A stretch of DNA of 64,000 nt from Syntrophus sp963665935 (lineage in GTDB: Bacteria; Desulfobacterota; Syntrophia; Syntrophales; Syntrophaceae), in assembly GCA_963665935.1 (NCBI GenBank), contig OY762510.1, positions 1,054,001-1,118,000 on the forward strand, in the 5' to 3' direction. Positions 54,733-63,626 of the stretch are shown one piece after another. The position numbers and the translations under genes are program-made. Under the pieces are notes generated by a model, which saw nothing but the letters and a program-made list of their open reading frames with translations, did no database searches and was not told the origin of the DNA. Position 1 is the stretch's first letter. Every line of letters begins with the position of its first letter.

Positions 54733-55521
54733 TCAGGAAGGCTTGGGAAGGGCCTGCCGAACTTCCTCGTGAAGCGCCTGATCAAAACTTTCTTCAAGAT
54801 GGTCGAGATAGTCACTGATGCTCCAGGCAATCCGGTGTCCGGAGGCCAGCAGTTCGATGCCGTTGATCAGCTCCGCACTTTCCTGGTACAGAACAGCCGT
54901 ATCCGGCCTCCCCGTCAGTTCCCGGACAGCAGCCGTCAGGCGCTCTCGATCCTCCGGAGCAAGCGGAAAGGCGCTTTGAACCGCCACCTCGCCTCCCGAA
55001 TCTTCCAACGCGCAGCGGATTGCCTCCCCCTGTTTCGGATCCAGGGAGCGGATGCGATTCATCAGGACGTCGATCATTTTCTCTTCGATGGCCGTATCCG
55101 CCAGATCGGCAAGGATGCGCCTGGCAATGGCGTAAACCTGCTGGCCGGTTCGCGAACGGAGACTTTCCAGGAAAGCCGCCTTCTCCTGAAGGACGGTTTC
55201 AACCCAGCGCTGCCGAATCGAATCGACCTCTTTCCGAGCCGAATCCATCCATTCGGCCTGCCGGTGATTCGCCGCCGCCCGGGCTTCGTTCAGCATCCGC
55301 TCCGCCTGGACCTGGAGAGAGGCCTGTTTTTCCTCAAAGGCCCTGGCTGCCTCTTCCGCCTCTCTCTTCAGCCGCTCGGCTTCCTCGAAGCGGGCAACCA
55401 TTTTTGCTTCCCGCTCATTCATCGCCGAGATGATCCGGGCGTAGAGGAACCGTTTGAGCAGATAGAGGAGAATCAGAAAGTTCACCAGCTGGGCGAATAG
55501 GACAAACCAGTCGATCTGCAT
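54733..55521 (-). CDS. atpF: N-type ATPase b subunit with delta-like C-terminal domain
   Basis: 262 residues, longer than an ordinary b subunit. Residues 5-30 form a membrane helix (FVLFAQLVNFLILLYLLKRF), 35-160 a long coiled coil (EAERLKREAEEAARAFEEKQ), and 180-240 a small domain resembling delta (LTGRPDTAVLYQESAELING, IELLASGHRIAWSI). N-type operons lack a separate atpH, so this fused domain probably replaces delta in the peripheral stalk. Confidence 0.88.
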   Translation of the reverse strand: MQIDWFVLFAQLVNFLILLYLLKRFLYARIISAMNEREAKMVARFEEAERLKREAEEAARAFEEKQASLQVQAERMLNEARAAANHRQAEWMDSARKEVDSIRQRWVETVLQEKAAFLESLRSRTGQQVYAIARRILADLADTAIEEKMIDVLMNRIRSLDPKQGEAIRCALEDSGGEVAVQSAFPLAPEDRERLTAAVRELTGRPDTAVLYQESAELINGIELLASGHRIAWSISDYLDHLEESFDQALHEEVRQALPKPS

Positions 55522-55524
55522 GAC

Positions 55525-55803
55525 TTATCCCCCGGCCTTGGCAACCACATGGTTCCAGAACGGATTGGCGAAGATCAGAATCATGGCGATGACAAAACAG
55601 TAAATGGCGATGGACTCGATCATCGCCAGACCGACGAAAAGCGTCCGGGTGATCGTATTGCGTTCATCGGGCTGCTGGGCGATGGCCATCAAGGCCTGCT
55701 TGACGGAATTTCCCTCCCCGAGGGCAGGACCAATGGAACCGATGGCCATGCACAAACCCGCCGTGACAATGGAGGCCATGGCGATCAAACTCATACTGTC
55801 CAT
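55525..55803 (-). CDS. atpE: N-type ATPase c subunit (rotor ring)
   Basis: 92 residues, two membrane helices. Ion-binding Glu63 is followed by Ser64 and, four further on, Tyr68 (MIESIAIY), which matches the Na+ site pattern of Ilyobacter tartaricus (E65, S66, Y70). The helix-1 position Gln32 of that enzyme is Glu30 here (ALGEGNS). A second carboxylate at this spot is reported for N-type rings, and at least one such ring (Burkholderia pseudomallei) is reported to be proton-specific, so the ion cannot be assigned from sequence alone. Confidence 0.9.
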   Translation of the reverse strand: MDSMSLIAMASIVTAGLCMAIGSIGPALGEGNSVKQALMAIAQQPDERNTITRTLFVGLAMIESIAIYCFVIAMILIFANPFWNHVVAKAGG

Positions 55804-55856
55804 AATATCCCCATCCTTCCTTACTCAAAATGGAATAAACCTGTCTTCCTCAAGTC

Positions 55857-56609
55857 TCAGGTATGCCTGCTTGAGGGTTCCTGAGCAACGGCCTGCAGCC
55901 CAGAGGGCCCTCCCTTCTCCTTCTTTTCATGAGACTGGATCGCCGAAGCGATGTAGACCATCGCCAGAACGGAAAAGATGTAAGCCTGAACCAGGCCGAT
56001 GAGCAATCCCAGGATATGCATGATCATGGGGAAAAAGAGGGGGGTAACGGCCAGCAGAATGGCCACCACCTTGTCCCCGCTCATGATGTTGCCGAAGAGT
56101 CGTACCGCCAGGGCCAGCGTGCGGGACAATTCCCCCATGACATGAAAGGGGAAAAAGAAAACGGTGGGCTGGAAGTATTCCTTCAGATAGTTGAAGAGGC
56201 CCTGCCGGGAAATTCCGAAAAGCGGGACCGCGAAAAACACGGAGAGGGCCAGGGCGGCCGTGGTCATCAACGACGCCGTAGGCGCGACATAGCCCGGGAC
56301 AATCACCAGGATATTGGAAAGGCCGATAAAGAGAAAGATGGTCCCGATAAAGGGAAGGTAGCGATCCGGATCTTCCTGGCTGATCTCCGCAATCTGGGTC
56401 CGCATGGCCGATACCAGGACTTCCAGCATGCTCTGCCAGCGCGATACCCGAAGCTCGGTGGAGAGATGTCGGGTCACAAGCCAGGAGAGACCCACCAGCA
56501 GAACCATGACCAGCCAGGTATAAATCAGGGTGGCATTGAGAACGACAAAATGCCACTGCCAGAGGATCACCTGATCCGGACTTATTTTAGTGAGGCCCAG
56601 AATGTCCAT
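55857..56609 (-). CDS. atpB: N-type ATPase a subunit
   Basis: 250 residues with about five membrane helices. The essential stator Arg is in LALAVRLFGNIMSGDKVV, and the terminal helices read LLIGLVQAYIFSVLAMVYIA. It forms the ion half-channels facing the c-ring. ATG 56609 lies inside the end of atpR (23-base overlap). Confidence 0.92.
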   Translation of the reverse strand: MDILGLTKISPDQVILWQWHFVVLNATLIYTWLVMVLLVGLSWLVTRHLSTELRVSRWQSMLEVLVSAMRTQIAEISQEDPDRYLPFIGTIFLFIGLSNILVIVPGYVAPTASLMTTAALALSVFFAVPLFGISRQGLFNYLKEYFQPTVFFFPFHVMGELSRTLALAVRLFGNIMSGDKVVAILLAVTPLFFPMIMHILGLLIGLVQAYIFSVLAMVYIASAIQSHEKKEKGGPSGLQAVAQEPSSRHT

Positions 56610-56910
56610 GAACGGCTCCTTTCAAGGGGGCATCTGGTTTTTCCTTTCCCCAGAGGCGAACCAGAATCTCCCGCATGACGACAAATCCTGCCAGGGCGAC
56701 AGCGATCCGCTCCCACCGCCCGGCCATGAGGAGATAAAACGCTGGAAGAATCACGCCCATCCGCAGCAGGAGGCTCACCAGCAGCAATCCTGCCGGTGAG
56801 GGTGACTCGGGAAGACGCCGAACCGTCTGCCAGAGGACAGCGAAATAGAAGCCTCCCAGAATCATGCCGGCGGCAAAGACGCCCACCAGAGAAAGGCCAT
56901 ATCCGGTCAT
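56587..56910 (-). CDS. atpR: N-ATPase AtpR membrane protein
   Basis: 107 residues, three hydrophobic segments, with a conserved in-membrane Arg (LLRMGVILPAFYLLM). AtpR is a hallmark of N-type ATPase operons and is thought to assist c-ring assembly. Starts by overlap with atpQ (ATGA) and ends in atpB. Confidence 0.85.
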   Translation of the reverse strand: MTGYGLSLVGVFAAGMILGGFYFAVLWQTVRRLPESPSPAGLLLVSLLLRMGVILPAFYLLMAGRWERIAVALAGFVVMREILVRLWGKEKPDAPLKGAVHGHSGPH

Positions 56911-57233
56911 TTTTCCCCTCGAATTCCGATTTTACGCACCCAGTACCAGGCATTGATGCAACCAATCATCACGCCACCCAACAGCAGCATCAGCGTCCAG
57001 GAAAAACGGCTCGTCCAGTTCCGGTCAATCCACAATCCCACCGCCACCCCCAGCAGGGTGGGAATCACCACGGACCAGCCGACGATGCCGATTGTGCCCA
57101 GACCGAACCAGAAGGACTCCCTGTTCTGTTCGCTTCCCCGGATTTTCCGCTCCTCGCAGCGGGAAATCTTTCCAGGGAAATCCCCCGAAACGGCCTGCCG
57201 TCTTTCGTCGGAGGAACGGAATCTTTTAGCCAT
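56907..57233 (-). CDS. atpQ: N-ATPase AtpQ (gene 1-like) membrane protein
   Basis: 108 residues with two hairpin membrane helices (GTIGIVGWSVVIPTLLGVAV and LMLLLGGVMIGCINAWYWV). Together with atpR it marks the N-type operon. The charged N-terminal third is long and soluble. It is related to AtpI-type assembly proteins. Start overlaps the end of atpC by 8 bases. Confidence 0.85.
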   Translation of the reverse strand: MAKRFRSSDERRQAVSGDFPGKISRCEERKIRGSEQNRESFWFGLGTIGIVGWSVVIPTLLGVAVGLWIDRNWTSRFSWTLMLLLGGVMIGCINAWYWVRKIGIRGEK

Positions 57234-57618
57234 TTTTCTTCAGCTCCATAAACCGGCGGATAATATCGGCCTCCAGTTTGGCGGTAGCGGATCGGGCCAT
57301 TCTCTCCCGGTCGTCCAGGGTTTTGAACTGCTCCTCCACAAGATTTTTCGCCATGCCCAGATCGGCATTCCGGACGGCGTTCCGGGTGGAGATCCAGACA
57401 TCCGGGCCGCGTTTCACCAGAACGCCCTGATCAATGGCCAGCAGCTCCCTCTCACCCTTTGCCGAAACGATCGTCAACAATCCCGGCACCAGGGCCGTCG
57501 TGAAGTCGATATGACCCGGCAGGAGACCAAAATACCCCTCGGCCCCTTCCGCGACAATCTTGGCGACCTTTTCCTCCATCAGCACTTGAGAAGGCAGGAG
57601 GATCTTAAGGTTCATCAA
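57226..57618 (-). CDS. atpC: N-type ATPase epsilon subunit
   Basis: 130 residues. The beta-sandwich (LKILLPSQVLMEEKVAKIVA, EGYFGLLPGHIDFTTALVPG) is typical; the C-terminal helical pair is present but lightly conserved. It links gamma to the c-ring and can restrain rotation. Overlaps atpD stop by 14 bases. Confidence 0.9.
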   Translation of the reverse strand: MMNLKILLPSQVLMEEKVAKIVAEGAEGYFGLLPGHIDFTTALVPGLLTIVSAKGERELLAIDQGVLVKRGPDVWISTRNAVRNADLGMAKNLVEEQFKTLDDRERMARSATAKLEADIIRRFMELKKNG

Positions 57619-58990
57619 GTTTCGCCTCCCCGATGGCGCCGATCATATAGAGGCTCTGCTCCGGAAAACCGGCAAATTCGTCATTCAGAATCCGCTCGCA
57701 GCCTTCCAGGGCGTCCTCCAGGGTCACACTCTTTCCCTCTGTGCCGATAAACTGCTCCGTGACAAAAAACGGCTGCGTCATGAACTTCTCCAGACGGCGC
57801 GCCCGGAAAACGACGCGCTGATCTTCTCGGGACAGTTCGGCAAGCCCGAGCATCGCGATGATGTCCTTGAGCTCTTCGTAAATCGTCAGGGTTCTGCGGA
57901 TCTCCTGAGCGATGTGATAATGGCGTTCCCCGGCGATGTGGGGCATCAGCATTTTGGAACCGGACTGGAGGAGGTCGATGGCGGGGTAAAGCCCTTCGCT
58001 GGCCCGTTTACGGGAAAGGACAATGGAGGCGGAAAGGTGGCCGAAGGTGTGAACGGCGGATGGGTCGGTAAAATCATCTGCCGGAACGTAGACCGCCTGA
58101 ATGGAGGTGATCGCCCCGCTGCTGGTGCTGCAGATCCGCTCCTCCAGCTCCGCGAGTTCGGACGCCAGGGTCGGTTGATAGCCCAGACGGGAGGGGATCT
58201 GTCCCATCAGACCGGATACCTCGGAACCGGCCTGGATAAAGCGGAAAATATTGTCGATCAGAAGCATCACGTCCTGGCGGGCGTCATCCCGGAAGTACTC
58301 GGCCATCGTCAGCGCCGCATGGCCGACCCGGAAGCGCGCCCCCGGCGGTTCGTTCATCTGACCCAGAACCAGAATGGAATTTTCCAGGACACCGGCCTCC
58401 TTCATTTCCCGATAGAGCTCTTCACCCTCACGGCATCGTTCCCCGATCCCGCAGAAGATGCTGATCCCCTGCAGGAGGCCAACCATGTTATGGATGATCT
58501 CCGTGATCAGAACCGTTTTTCCCACACCGGCCCCGCCGAACAGGCCGGCCTTGCCTCCCCGCTCCAGCGGGGCGAGGACATCGATGGCCTTGATCCCGGT
58601 CCTTAGAATTTCCGAAACGGTCGACTGCCGGGTCAGGGGAGGAGGGGCCGAATGGATGGAGCGCCACTCCATTTCTCCAAGGGGCTCCTTGTTGTCGATG
58701 GTTTCTCCAAAGACATTGAAGACCCGTCCCAGAAGTTCCGGGCCTACCGGGACGGAAAAGGTGCGTCCCGTATCCACGACAACCGAACTCCGGGCCAGTC
58801 CCGAAGTCGAGGTCAAGGCCACGCCGCGTACCGTTCGTTCATCGAGTTGCGTATGGACTTCAATCCGGATCCGGCCTTCCTTCCCGGCTCGGAGGACTGA
58901 ACGCAGGGCGGGAAGATAATTGTCGAAGCGGGCATCGATCACGCTACCCCGTACAGATATGACCATGCCCTGGTGGATTGACTCTTCCAT
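57605..58990 (-). CDS. atpD: N-type ATPase beta subunit
   Basis: About 461 residues. Walker A is GGAGVGKT, with GERCREGEELY, VLGQMNEPPGARFRV, LLIDNIFRFIQAGSEVSGLM and DPSAVHTFGHLSASI. It carries the catalytic nucleotide sites. ATG 58990 has AGAGG upstream and is preferred to the frame from 59023. It is the first gene of the operon atpDCQRBEFAG, the gene order of N-type ATPases, which usually occur beside a housekeeping F-type enzyme elsewhere in the genome. Confidence 0.94.
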   Translation of the reverse strand: MEESIHQGMVISVRGSVIDARFDNYLPALRSVLRAGKEGRIRIEVHTQLDERTVRGVALTSTSGLARSSVVVDTGRTFSVPVGPELLGRVFNVFGETIDNKEPLGEMEWRSIHSAPPPLTRQSTVSEILRTGIKAIDVLAPLERGGKAGLFGGAGVGKTVLITEIIHNMVGLLQGISIFCGIGERCREGEELYREMKEAGVLENSILVLGQMNEPPGARFRVGHAALTMAEYFRDDARQDVMLLIDNIFRFIQAGSEVSGLMGQIPSRLGYQPTLASELAELEERICSTSSGAITSIQAVYVPADDFTDPSAVHTFGHLSASIVLSRKRASEGLYPAIDLLQSGSKMLMPHIAGERHYHIAQEIRRTLTIYEELKDIIAMLGLAELSREDQRVVFRARRLEKFMTQPFFVTEQFIGTEGKSVTLEDALEGCERILNDEFAGFPEQSLYMIGAIGEAKLDEP

Positions 58991-59431
58991 GGCATCAACC
59001 TCTCGGAAAACAAGGTTACTCAAGCTTTCAAGGGCCGGATCGAAATTTTTCCCGTAGAATCCTGAAAACCGTCAAAAAAGGTAGAAGGCATCCAAATACA
59101 TGGTAAAAAAGAATAGCGACTTGAACTTGGGAAAAAAGACCTTTACATTTTAACACCAATTAAATATTCACTAATTCCGTTTGAGAAATCAAGTTGATAT
59201 TTTTTAATCGAAAGAATATGTCATTCAATTGCATTTCTTTTCAGGAAATGATTGATATTTTTTTCCAATGCGAGTAAACATACTTCGCTATTAATGTTGT
59301 ACTGAGCGGGCTGGTGAGTTGAAAGGCTTCAAAAATCGGATTTTAGCCAGATATGATCATGGCTTGCTGGGGGCATGGTCACGCTGACCGGTTTTAATTC
59401 TTAATATTTCTATTCAGGAGGGTTACAGGTC
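58991..59431. other. Divergent intergenic region, atp and RsbRD-N promoters
   Basis: 441 bp of AT-rich sequence between the divergent atpD and RsbRD-N genes. It must hold both promoters. A weak TTGATA-N17-TAAACA pair (about 59249-59278) could serve the plus-strand gene, but its leader would be long. No operator repeat or hairpin stands out. Confidence 0.5.
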
Positions 59432-59884
59432 ATGATGAAAGTTTTTGCAGATCGCCTATTTGATGTGGTGGTGAAACACAAGAGAGACATTGCTGCAAAC
59501 TGGGCAAAAGATGTAAGAAAAAACCCCAAGACACCATCATATCATGATTATACCCAGGATCAGTGCATCAGCTACGCAGTGGATTTTTACGAGAATTTCA
59601 CCAATCTTTATTTTGAACCGAAACCCTACTCCGGGCAGGAGGAATATTTCACCAAATACGCGGAGCGTAGATTCCAGGAAGGAACTCCCCTTCGCGAAGC
59701 CCTCCATGGTCTCATCATGATGCGCCGGCACCTCTGGCTTTTTGCCGACATGCAGGTCGTCTTCACCAGTCCCCTAGACTCCTATCAGGCGATCGAAGCC
59801 ATCACCAAAACCATGCGCATCTTCGACTTTGCGATTTATTTGATCAGCGGCAAATACGAAGAGCTTTTGAAGGGCAAAAAATAA
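59432..59884 (+). CDS. RsbRD N-terminal domain protein
   Basis: 150 residues, all helical, resembling the RsbR/RsbRD N-terminal (non-haem globin-like) domain: VVVKHKRDIAANWAKDVRKN, then EEYFTKYAERRFQEGTPLRE and ALHGLIMMRRHLWLF. No STAS output domain is attached. Such lone sensors may bind partner stress or regulatory proteins. GGAGGG precedes the ATG. It stands alone between the ATPase operon and a kinase-like gene on the other strand. Confidence 0.75.
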   Translation: MMKVFADRLFDVVVKHKRDIAANWAKDVRKNPKTPSYHDYTQDQCISYAVDFYENFTNLYFEPKPYSGQEEYFTKYAERRFQEGTPLREALHGLIMMRRHLWLFADMQVVFTSPLDSYQAIEAITKTMRIFDFAIYLISGKYEELLKGKK

Positions 59885-60115
59885 CTCAGGCTTCCGACTT
59901 CCGAAAAGAAACGGTTGTGTCATTCCAATTCGAACAGGCTGGCAAGGCAGAGATGGCGCTGGTATGCACAACCGTGTATCGGGAGGACGATAACAAAGCG
60001 AACACAGCTAACGCTGCAAAGTGGAATGGAAAAAAATCCGGATCTCTGATGCCCGGTACATGCAGAGGAACCGATCCGGAGGAGTTTCAACCGGGTTTGG
60101 TTGGGTCTTTCGGTT

Positions 60116-60814
60116 TTATTTCCCTTGAAATTTTGCGTTGAAGGCCGTCTGGATCGTCGCAACCGCCGCGTCGACGCTCAGGTTTTCGGTGTTCACCACC
60201 AGATCGTAGTCCAGAGGATTCGTAACATCCCGGTGTAAATACTGTTCGACAAAGGTTCTCCGGTCGTATTCCATCTTCAGGATAAAGTCTTCCGCTTCCT
60301 TCCGGCTCGATTTGGTCATTCGAGCGGCTTTCTCAATCCGCATGTCCAGGGGCGCGATGATCCTTACCCGGAAGGTCGTTTCGCGGGGAAGGATGTACTG
60401 AGCACCCCGCCCCAGCAACATGGTATTGCCGTATTTACTGATCGCTCCGAAAACACGGGTCAGATGACGCAAATACTCATCTGGCGTAAGATGCTGAGAG
60501 GCAAACAGAGAACTGAGCCAGGAATTCAGCTTTGACGTTTCCTTTTCGTCAAGAGATTTTACAGCCTCTTCGCTCTTCTCGGCGCTTTCAGCAATCCGCT
60601 GGATAATTTCACTGCCCAGGAGATCCATCCCCAGCAAGGGGGCAAGTCTTTTGGCGATTTCAACGCCTCCACTACCGGGATCAATGGACATCGTCAAGCA
60701 GGGCTTGGGCTTTTCTTCCGCCATTACCTTTTCATGGGCAGCTCGTTGTGTATGCCACCTGGCTAACTGTTCACTCACCAATTGATCCAGAGAACGGGTT
60801 TCTTTTTTCTTCAT
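60116..60814 (-). CDS. Cytidylate-kinase-like protein, paralogue
   Basis: 232 residues, aligned with the gene at 51386-52243 over the P-loop domain: SIDPGSGGVEIAKRL, KSLDEKETSKLNSWLSSLF, LLGRGAQYILPRETTFRVRI, and DYDLVVNTENLSVDAAVATI. The Cys-rich N-terminus of the paralogue is absent; instead it has a charged helical region (LVSEQLARWHTQRAAHEKV). AGGAGG lies before the ATG. Both probably phosphorylate a small molecule, which is unknown. Confidence 0.78.
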   Translation of the reverse strand: MKKKETRSLDQLVSEQLARWHTQRAAHEKVMAEEKPKPCLTMSIDPGSGGVEIAKRLAPLLGMDLLGSEIIQRIAESAEKSEEAVKSLDEKETSKLNSWLSSLFASQHLTPDEYLRHLTRVFGAISKYGNTMLLGRGAQYILPRETTFRVRIIAPLDMRIEKAARMTKSSRKEAEDFILKMEYDRRTFVEQYLHRDVTNPLDYDLVVNTENLSVDAAVATIQTAFNAKFQGK

Positions 60815-61014
60815 ACGTCATTCCTCCTTAACTCCTTAAATAGATCAAGATTCGGGTTGGCAAGCAGAGGGACACTTTACAGAAAGAACTAACCAGCTTT
60901 CAGCTTTTCATAAGATAAGATTTATATAGCAGAATTTTCGAAATCGGGCAAGCTTTGTCACAGCGGCCCTTGGCTGACAAGGGCGTGGAGAATCCGCAGA
61001 GAAATCAGGACGGC

Positions 61015-61566
61015 TCAGGAGGGGCGGGTCCTCAGATACTCCCAAGCCAGGGTGATGCCCAGGGCGGTTTTCGAATCGATAATCTGCCCATTTCGCACCA
61101 TCGCAATGGCATCCTGAAAGGAGGTAGGGACAATCTCGATCACTTCATCGGCATCGGGCGGCAGTGTGGCCGAAAAGAGATCCATGGCAAGATAATAATG
61201 CATATATTCATTGCAATAACCAGGGACCAGATACCCTTCAAAAAGTTTGATCAGTGTGCGGGCCTGAAATCCGATTTCTTCCGCCAGTTCTCTCTGGACG
61301 CACTCCTCGATTGTTTCCGCCCCCTTGTCCATGACACCGGCAGGTATTTCAAGAAGCATCTTCTCAACAGCCGCCCGATACTGTCGGATGAGGAGAAGCT
61401 TTCCTTCGGGAGACACCGGCACAGCGGCAATGACGGGTTTATGAGTAATCCAACTCTGGCTGGCCGTTCTTCCGTCCGGCAATAGAATTTTTCCTTCGTA
61501 GACTTCAAAGACGCGACTTGTATAGACCTGATGTTCTTCCAGTCGTTTCGGCTTAATTCCGGACAT
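61015..61566 (-). CDS. Nudix hydrolase, ADP-ribose pyrophosphatase-like
   Basis: About 183 residues. The Nudix box is G-x5-E-x7-RELAEEIG (MDKGAETIEECVQRELAEEI). Upstream VIAAVPVSPEGKLLLIRQYR and downstream YMHYYLAMDLF fit the ADP-ribose pyrophosphatase branch. It would clear ADP-ribose or similar nucleoside diphosphate derivatives. ATG 61566 has GAAGGG upstream; ATG 61584 is possible. It may form a minus-strand pair with the thioredoxin gene upstream. Confidence 0.9.
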   Translation of the reverse strand: MSGIKPKRLEEHQVYTSRVFEVYEGKILLPDGRTASQSWITHKPVIAAVPVSPEGKLLLIRQYRAAVEKMLLEIPAGVMDKGAETIEECVQRELAEEIGFQARTLIKLFEGYLVPGYCNEYMHYYLAMDLFSATLPPDADEVIEIVPTSFQDAIAMVRNGQIIDSKTALGITLAWEYLRTRPS

Positions 61567-61610
61567 GCTGATTTTTCCCTTCATCAATTATAAAATTTCC
61601 GTATACCAGA

Positions 61611-62171
61611 TCAACTCGTTTCCATAATGGATAAGAGGTGACGCTCAATTTCCTCCTTCGGCAGCAGACCGACAAGGGTATTGACCAGTTTTCCCTTCCT
61701 GAAGAGCAGCATGGTCGGGATATTCCGTACTTCGAACTGTTGAGCGGTCAAGGGGTTTTCATCCACATTCATCTTGGCGATTTTGACTCCGCCCCCGTAT
61801 TTCGCGGCAAGCTCTTCAAGGATCGGGGCCAGGGTGCGGCAGGGGTTGCACCAGGGGGTCCAGCAGTCGACCAGCACGGAACGTGAGGATGTCAGGACTT
61901 CCCCTAAAAAGGTACTGTCTGTCACCTCCACCGGGGCATGGAGGCTGCTGTCAACGACCAGCGGCGCACCGCAACGCCCGCAGAGAGGATGAGCGTTCAG
62001 CCGATTTTCAGGCATGCGATTTTTCGTCCCGCAACTCAGACACCGGATAATCATGTCATCGAGGGTCGCATGGCACCGACCGCATACGGGATGCTCCTTA
62101 AACCGATTGTTAGGAATACGATTCTTCGTTCCACAGTTTAGACAACGAATGATAATATCGTCCGTATTCAT
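61611..62171 (-). CDS. Thioredoxin with two N-terminal zinc ribbons
   Basis: 186 residues. Two tandem zinc ribbons carry C10/C13/C30/C33 and C44/C47/C64/C67, nearly identical in pattern (IIRCLNCGTKNRIP and IIRCLSCGTKNRMP), so one is a duplication. The thioredoxin domain (about 75-185) has active-site WCNPC (C108, C111) rather than WCGPC, and cis-Pro in RNIPTMLLF. Family resemblance is to TrxC, which has a single ribbon. It is a cytosolic thiol-disulfide reductant. ATG 62171 is used; the longer frame from 62216 is less likely. Confidence 0.9.
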   Translation of the reverse strand: MNTDDIIIRCLNCGTKNRIPNNRFKEHPVCGRCHATLDDMIIRCLSCGTKNRMPENRLNAHPLCGRCGAPLVVDSSLHAPVEVTDSTFLGEVLTSSRSVLVDCWTPWCNPCRTLAPILEELAAKYGGGVKIAKMNVDENPLTAQQFEVRNIPTMLLFRKGKLVNTLVGLLPKEEIERHLLSIMETS

Positions 62172-62359
62172 GGAAAAAACCAAAATCCTCGTTCTTTTCT
62201 GATTTCCGGCAGCCACCGGATGCCACGTCTGTTACACCCGCCTTGCCCCCTTACCGGAAACCTTTTTCATAATCCCGCAACCGGTGGGGTTAACTGCGAT
62301 TTGTCCATAAATTACACGAGTTGACCGGAAAAGTAAAGAACCGAAGATGGCGTTAATTT

Positions 62360-63499
62360 TCAGGGGAAAAGGGCTTCGAGGATCCTCAATTCGGCTCGGG
62401 AGAAGGGAAATCTCCGGATGTCTCCAACCGAAGCCCATAGCCAGTTGCCGGTCGCAGGGAGTCCCGGATTCCCCTCCAGGATCATCCCGGAAAAAACGTG
62501 CAGCGTTAGTTGAAAATGCGTATAACCCTGTTGAAGCGTCAGCAAGGGCTCCCGAACCGAGACGAAAAGGTTGAGCTCTTCCCGGCAGCGGTTCTTCAGG
62601 CCCTCTGAAACCGTTTCCCCTGGATTGACCATTCCTCCGGGAAACTTCCAGAGCCCTCCCAGAAAGCCATCAGCCGGCCGCTGGACGATCAAAAGACGAT
62701 TCCCCGAATCCTGGAGAATGACAGCGGCTGCCTCTTTATGGGGTCGTTTCGCTCTTTTACCCGCAACCGGCAATTGGTGCTGACTGTTGCCGGCATAAGC
62801 CAGACAGATCGAAGTCAGGGGACAAGCGGAACAGATTGGCATTCCCGGACGGCAGAGAAGCGCCCCCAACTCCATGAGCGCCGAATTGAAGAGACCCGCG
62901 TTCTCAGCCGGAACCAGCTTTTCTGCAAGGAGGGAAATGTACCGTTGCGTTGAACCGTCGTTCAACGGACGGTCCACGGCGAAGAGCCGGCTTAAGACCC
63001 GCTTTACATTGCCGTCGACCGCCGGAACGGGTTTTCCGAAGGCAATGCTGAGAATCGCCCCCGCGGTATAGGGGCCGATGCCGGGGAGGGCCTTCAGGTC
63101 ATCGGGATCTTGCGGCAGTTGACCTCCATGAGAGTCAACAATGAGCCGGGCTGCCGCGTGCAGATGGCGCGCCCGGCTGTAATACCCCATATTTTCCCAA
63201 GCCTTGAGCACCGCCTCCAGTGGCGCCCGGGCCAGATCCCGGATCGTCGGAAACTGCTCCAGGAAACGGCGGTAATAAGGAATGACCGCATCCACCTGGG
63301 TCTGCTGCAGCATGATCTCTGAAAGCCAGATGGCATAGGGGTCAGCCGTGGTTCGCCAAGGCAGAAGCCGCTTATTCTTTTCATACCAGAAAAGAAGGAG
63401 CGTCGCGATTTCTTTCGACTTCTGCCCCACCCATTCCAGCGATCCCTGCCGATCATCCATCCCGGCTTTCTTCAAAGAAGGATTGTATTGAATTTTCAT
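62360..63499 (-). CDS. mutY: A/G-specific adenine DNA glycosylase
   Basis: 379 residues. Helix-hairpin-helix and catalytic Asp (LPGIGPYTAGAILSIAFGKP, VPAVDGNVKRVLSR), the LSEIMLQQTQVD motif with catalytic Glu, the 4Fe-4S cluster C-x6-C-x2-C-x5-C (CRPGMPICSACPLTSIC), and a C-terminal Nudix-like 8-oxoG recognition domain (WKFPGGMVNPGETVSEGL). It removes A opposite 8-oxo-G. The first codon is uncertain (63499 or ATG at 63460), as neither has a strong ribosome site. Confidence 0.95.
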   Translation of the reverse strand: MKIQYNPSLKKAGMDDRQGSLEWVGQKSKEIATLLLFWYEKNKRLLPWRTTADPYAIWLSEIMLQQTQVDAVIPYYRRFLEQFPTIRDLARAPLEAVLKAWENMGYYSRARHLHAAARLIVDSHGGQLPQDPDDLKALPGIGPYTAGAILSIAFGKPVPAVDGNVKRVLSRLFAVDRPLNDGSTQRYISLLAEKLVPAENAGLFNSALMELGALLCRPGMPICSACPLTSICLAYAGNSQHQLPVAGKRAKRPHKEAAAVILQDSGNRLLIVQRPADGFLGGLWKFPGGMVNPGETVSEGLKNRCREELNLFVSVREPLLTLQQGYTHFQLTLHVFSGMILEGNPGLPATGNWLWASVGDIRRFPFSRAELRILEALFP

Positions 63500-63626
63500 G
63501 AGAATTCTCGTATTTTTAAACTGTTCCCGCTCACCTGGAGCTTCTATATCATACAGAGGGTTCTATCAAGAACCCACATTTTAAGGATCAGAATTTCTAT
63601 TGGTATTTCAACGGGAGGTCCGTACC

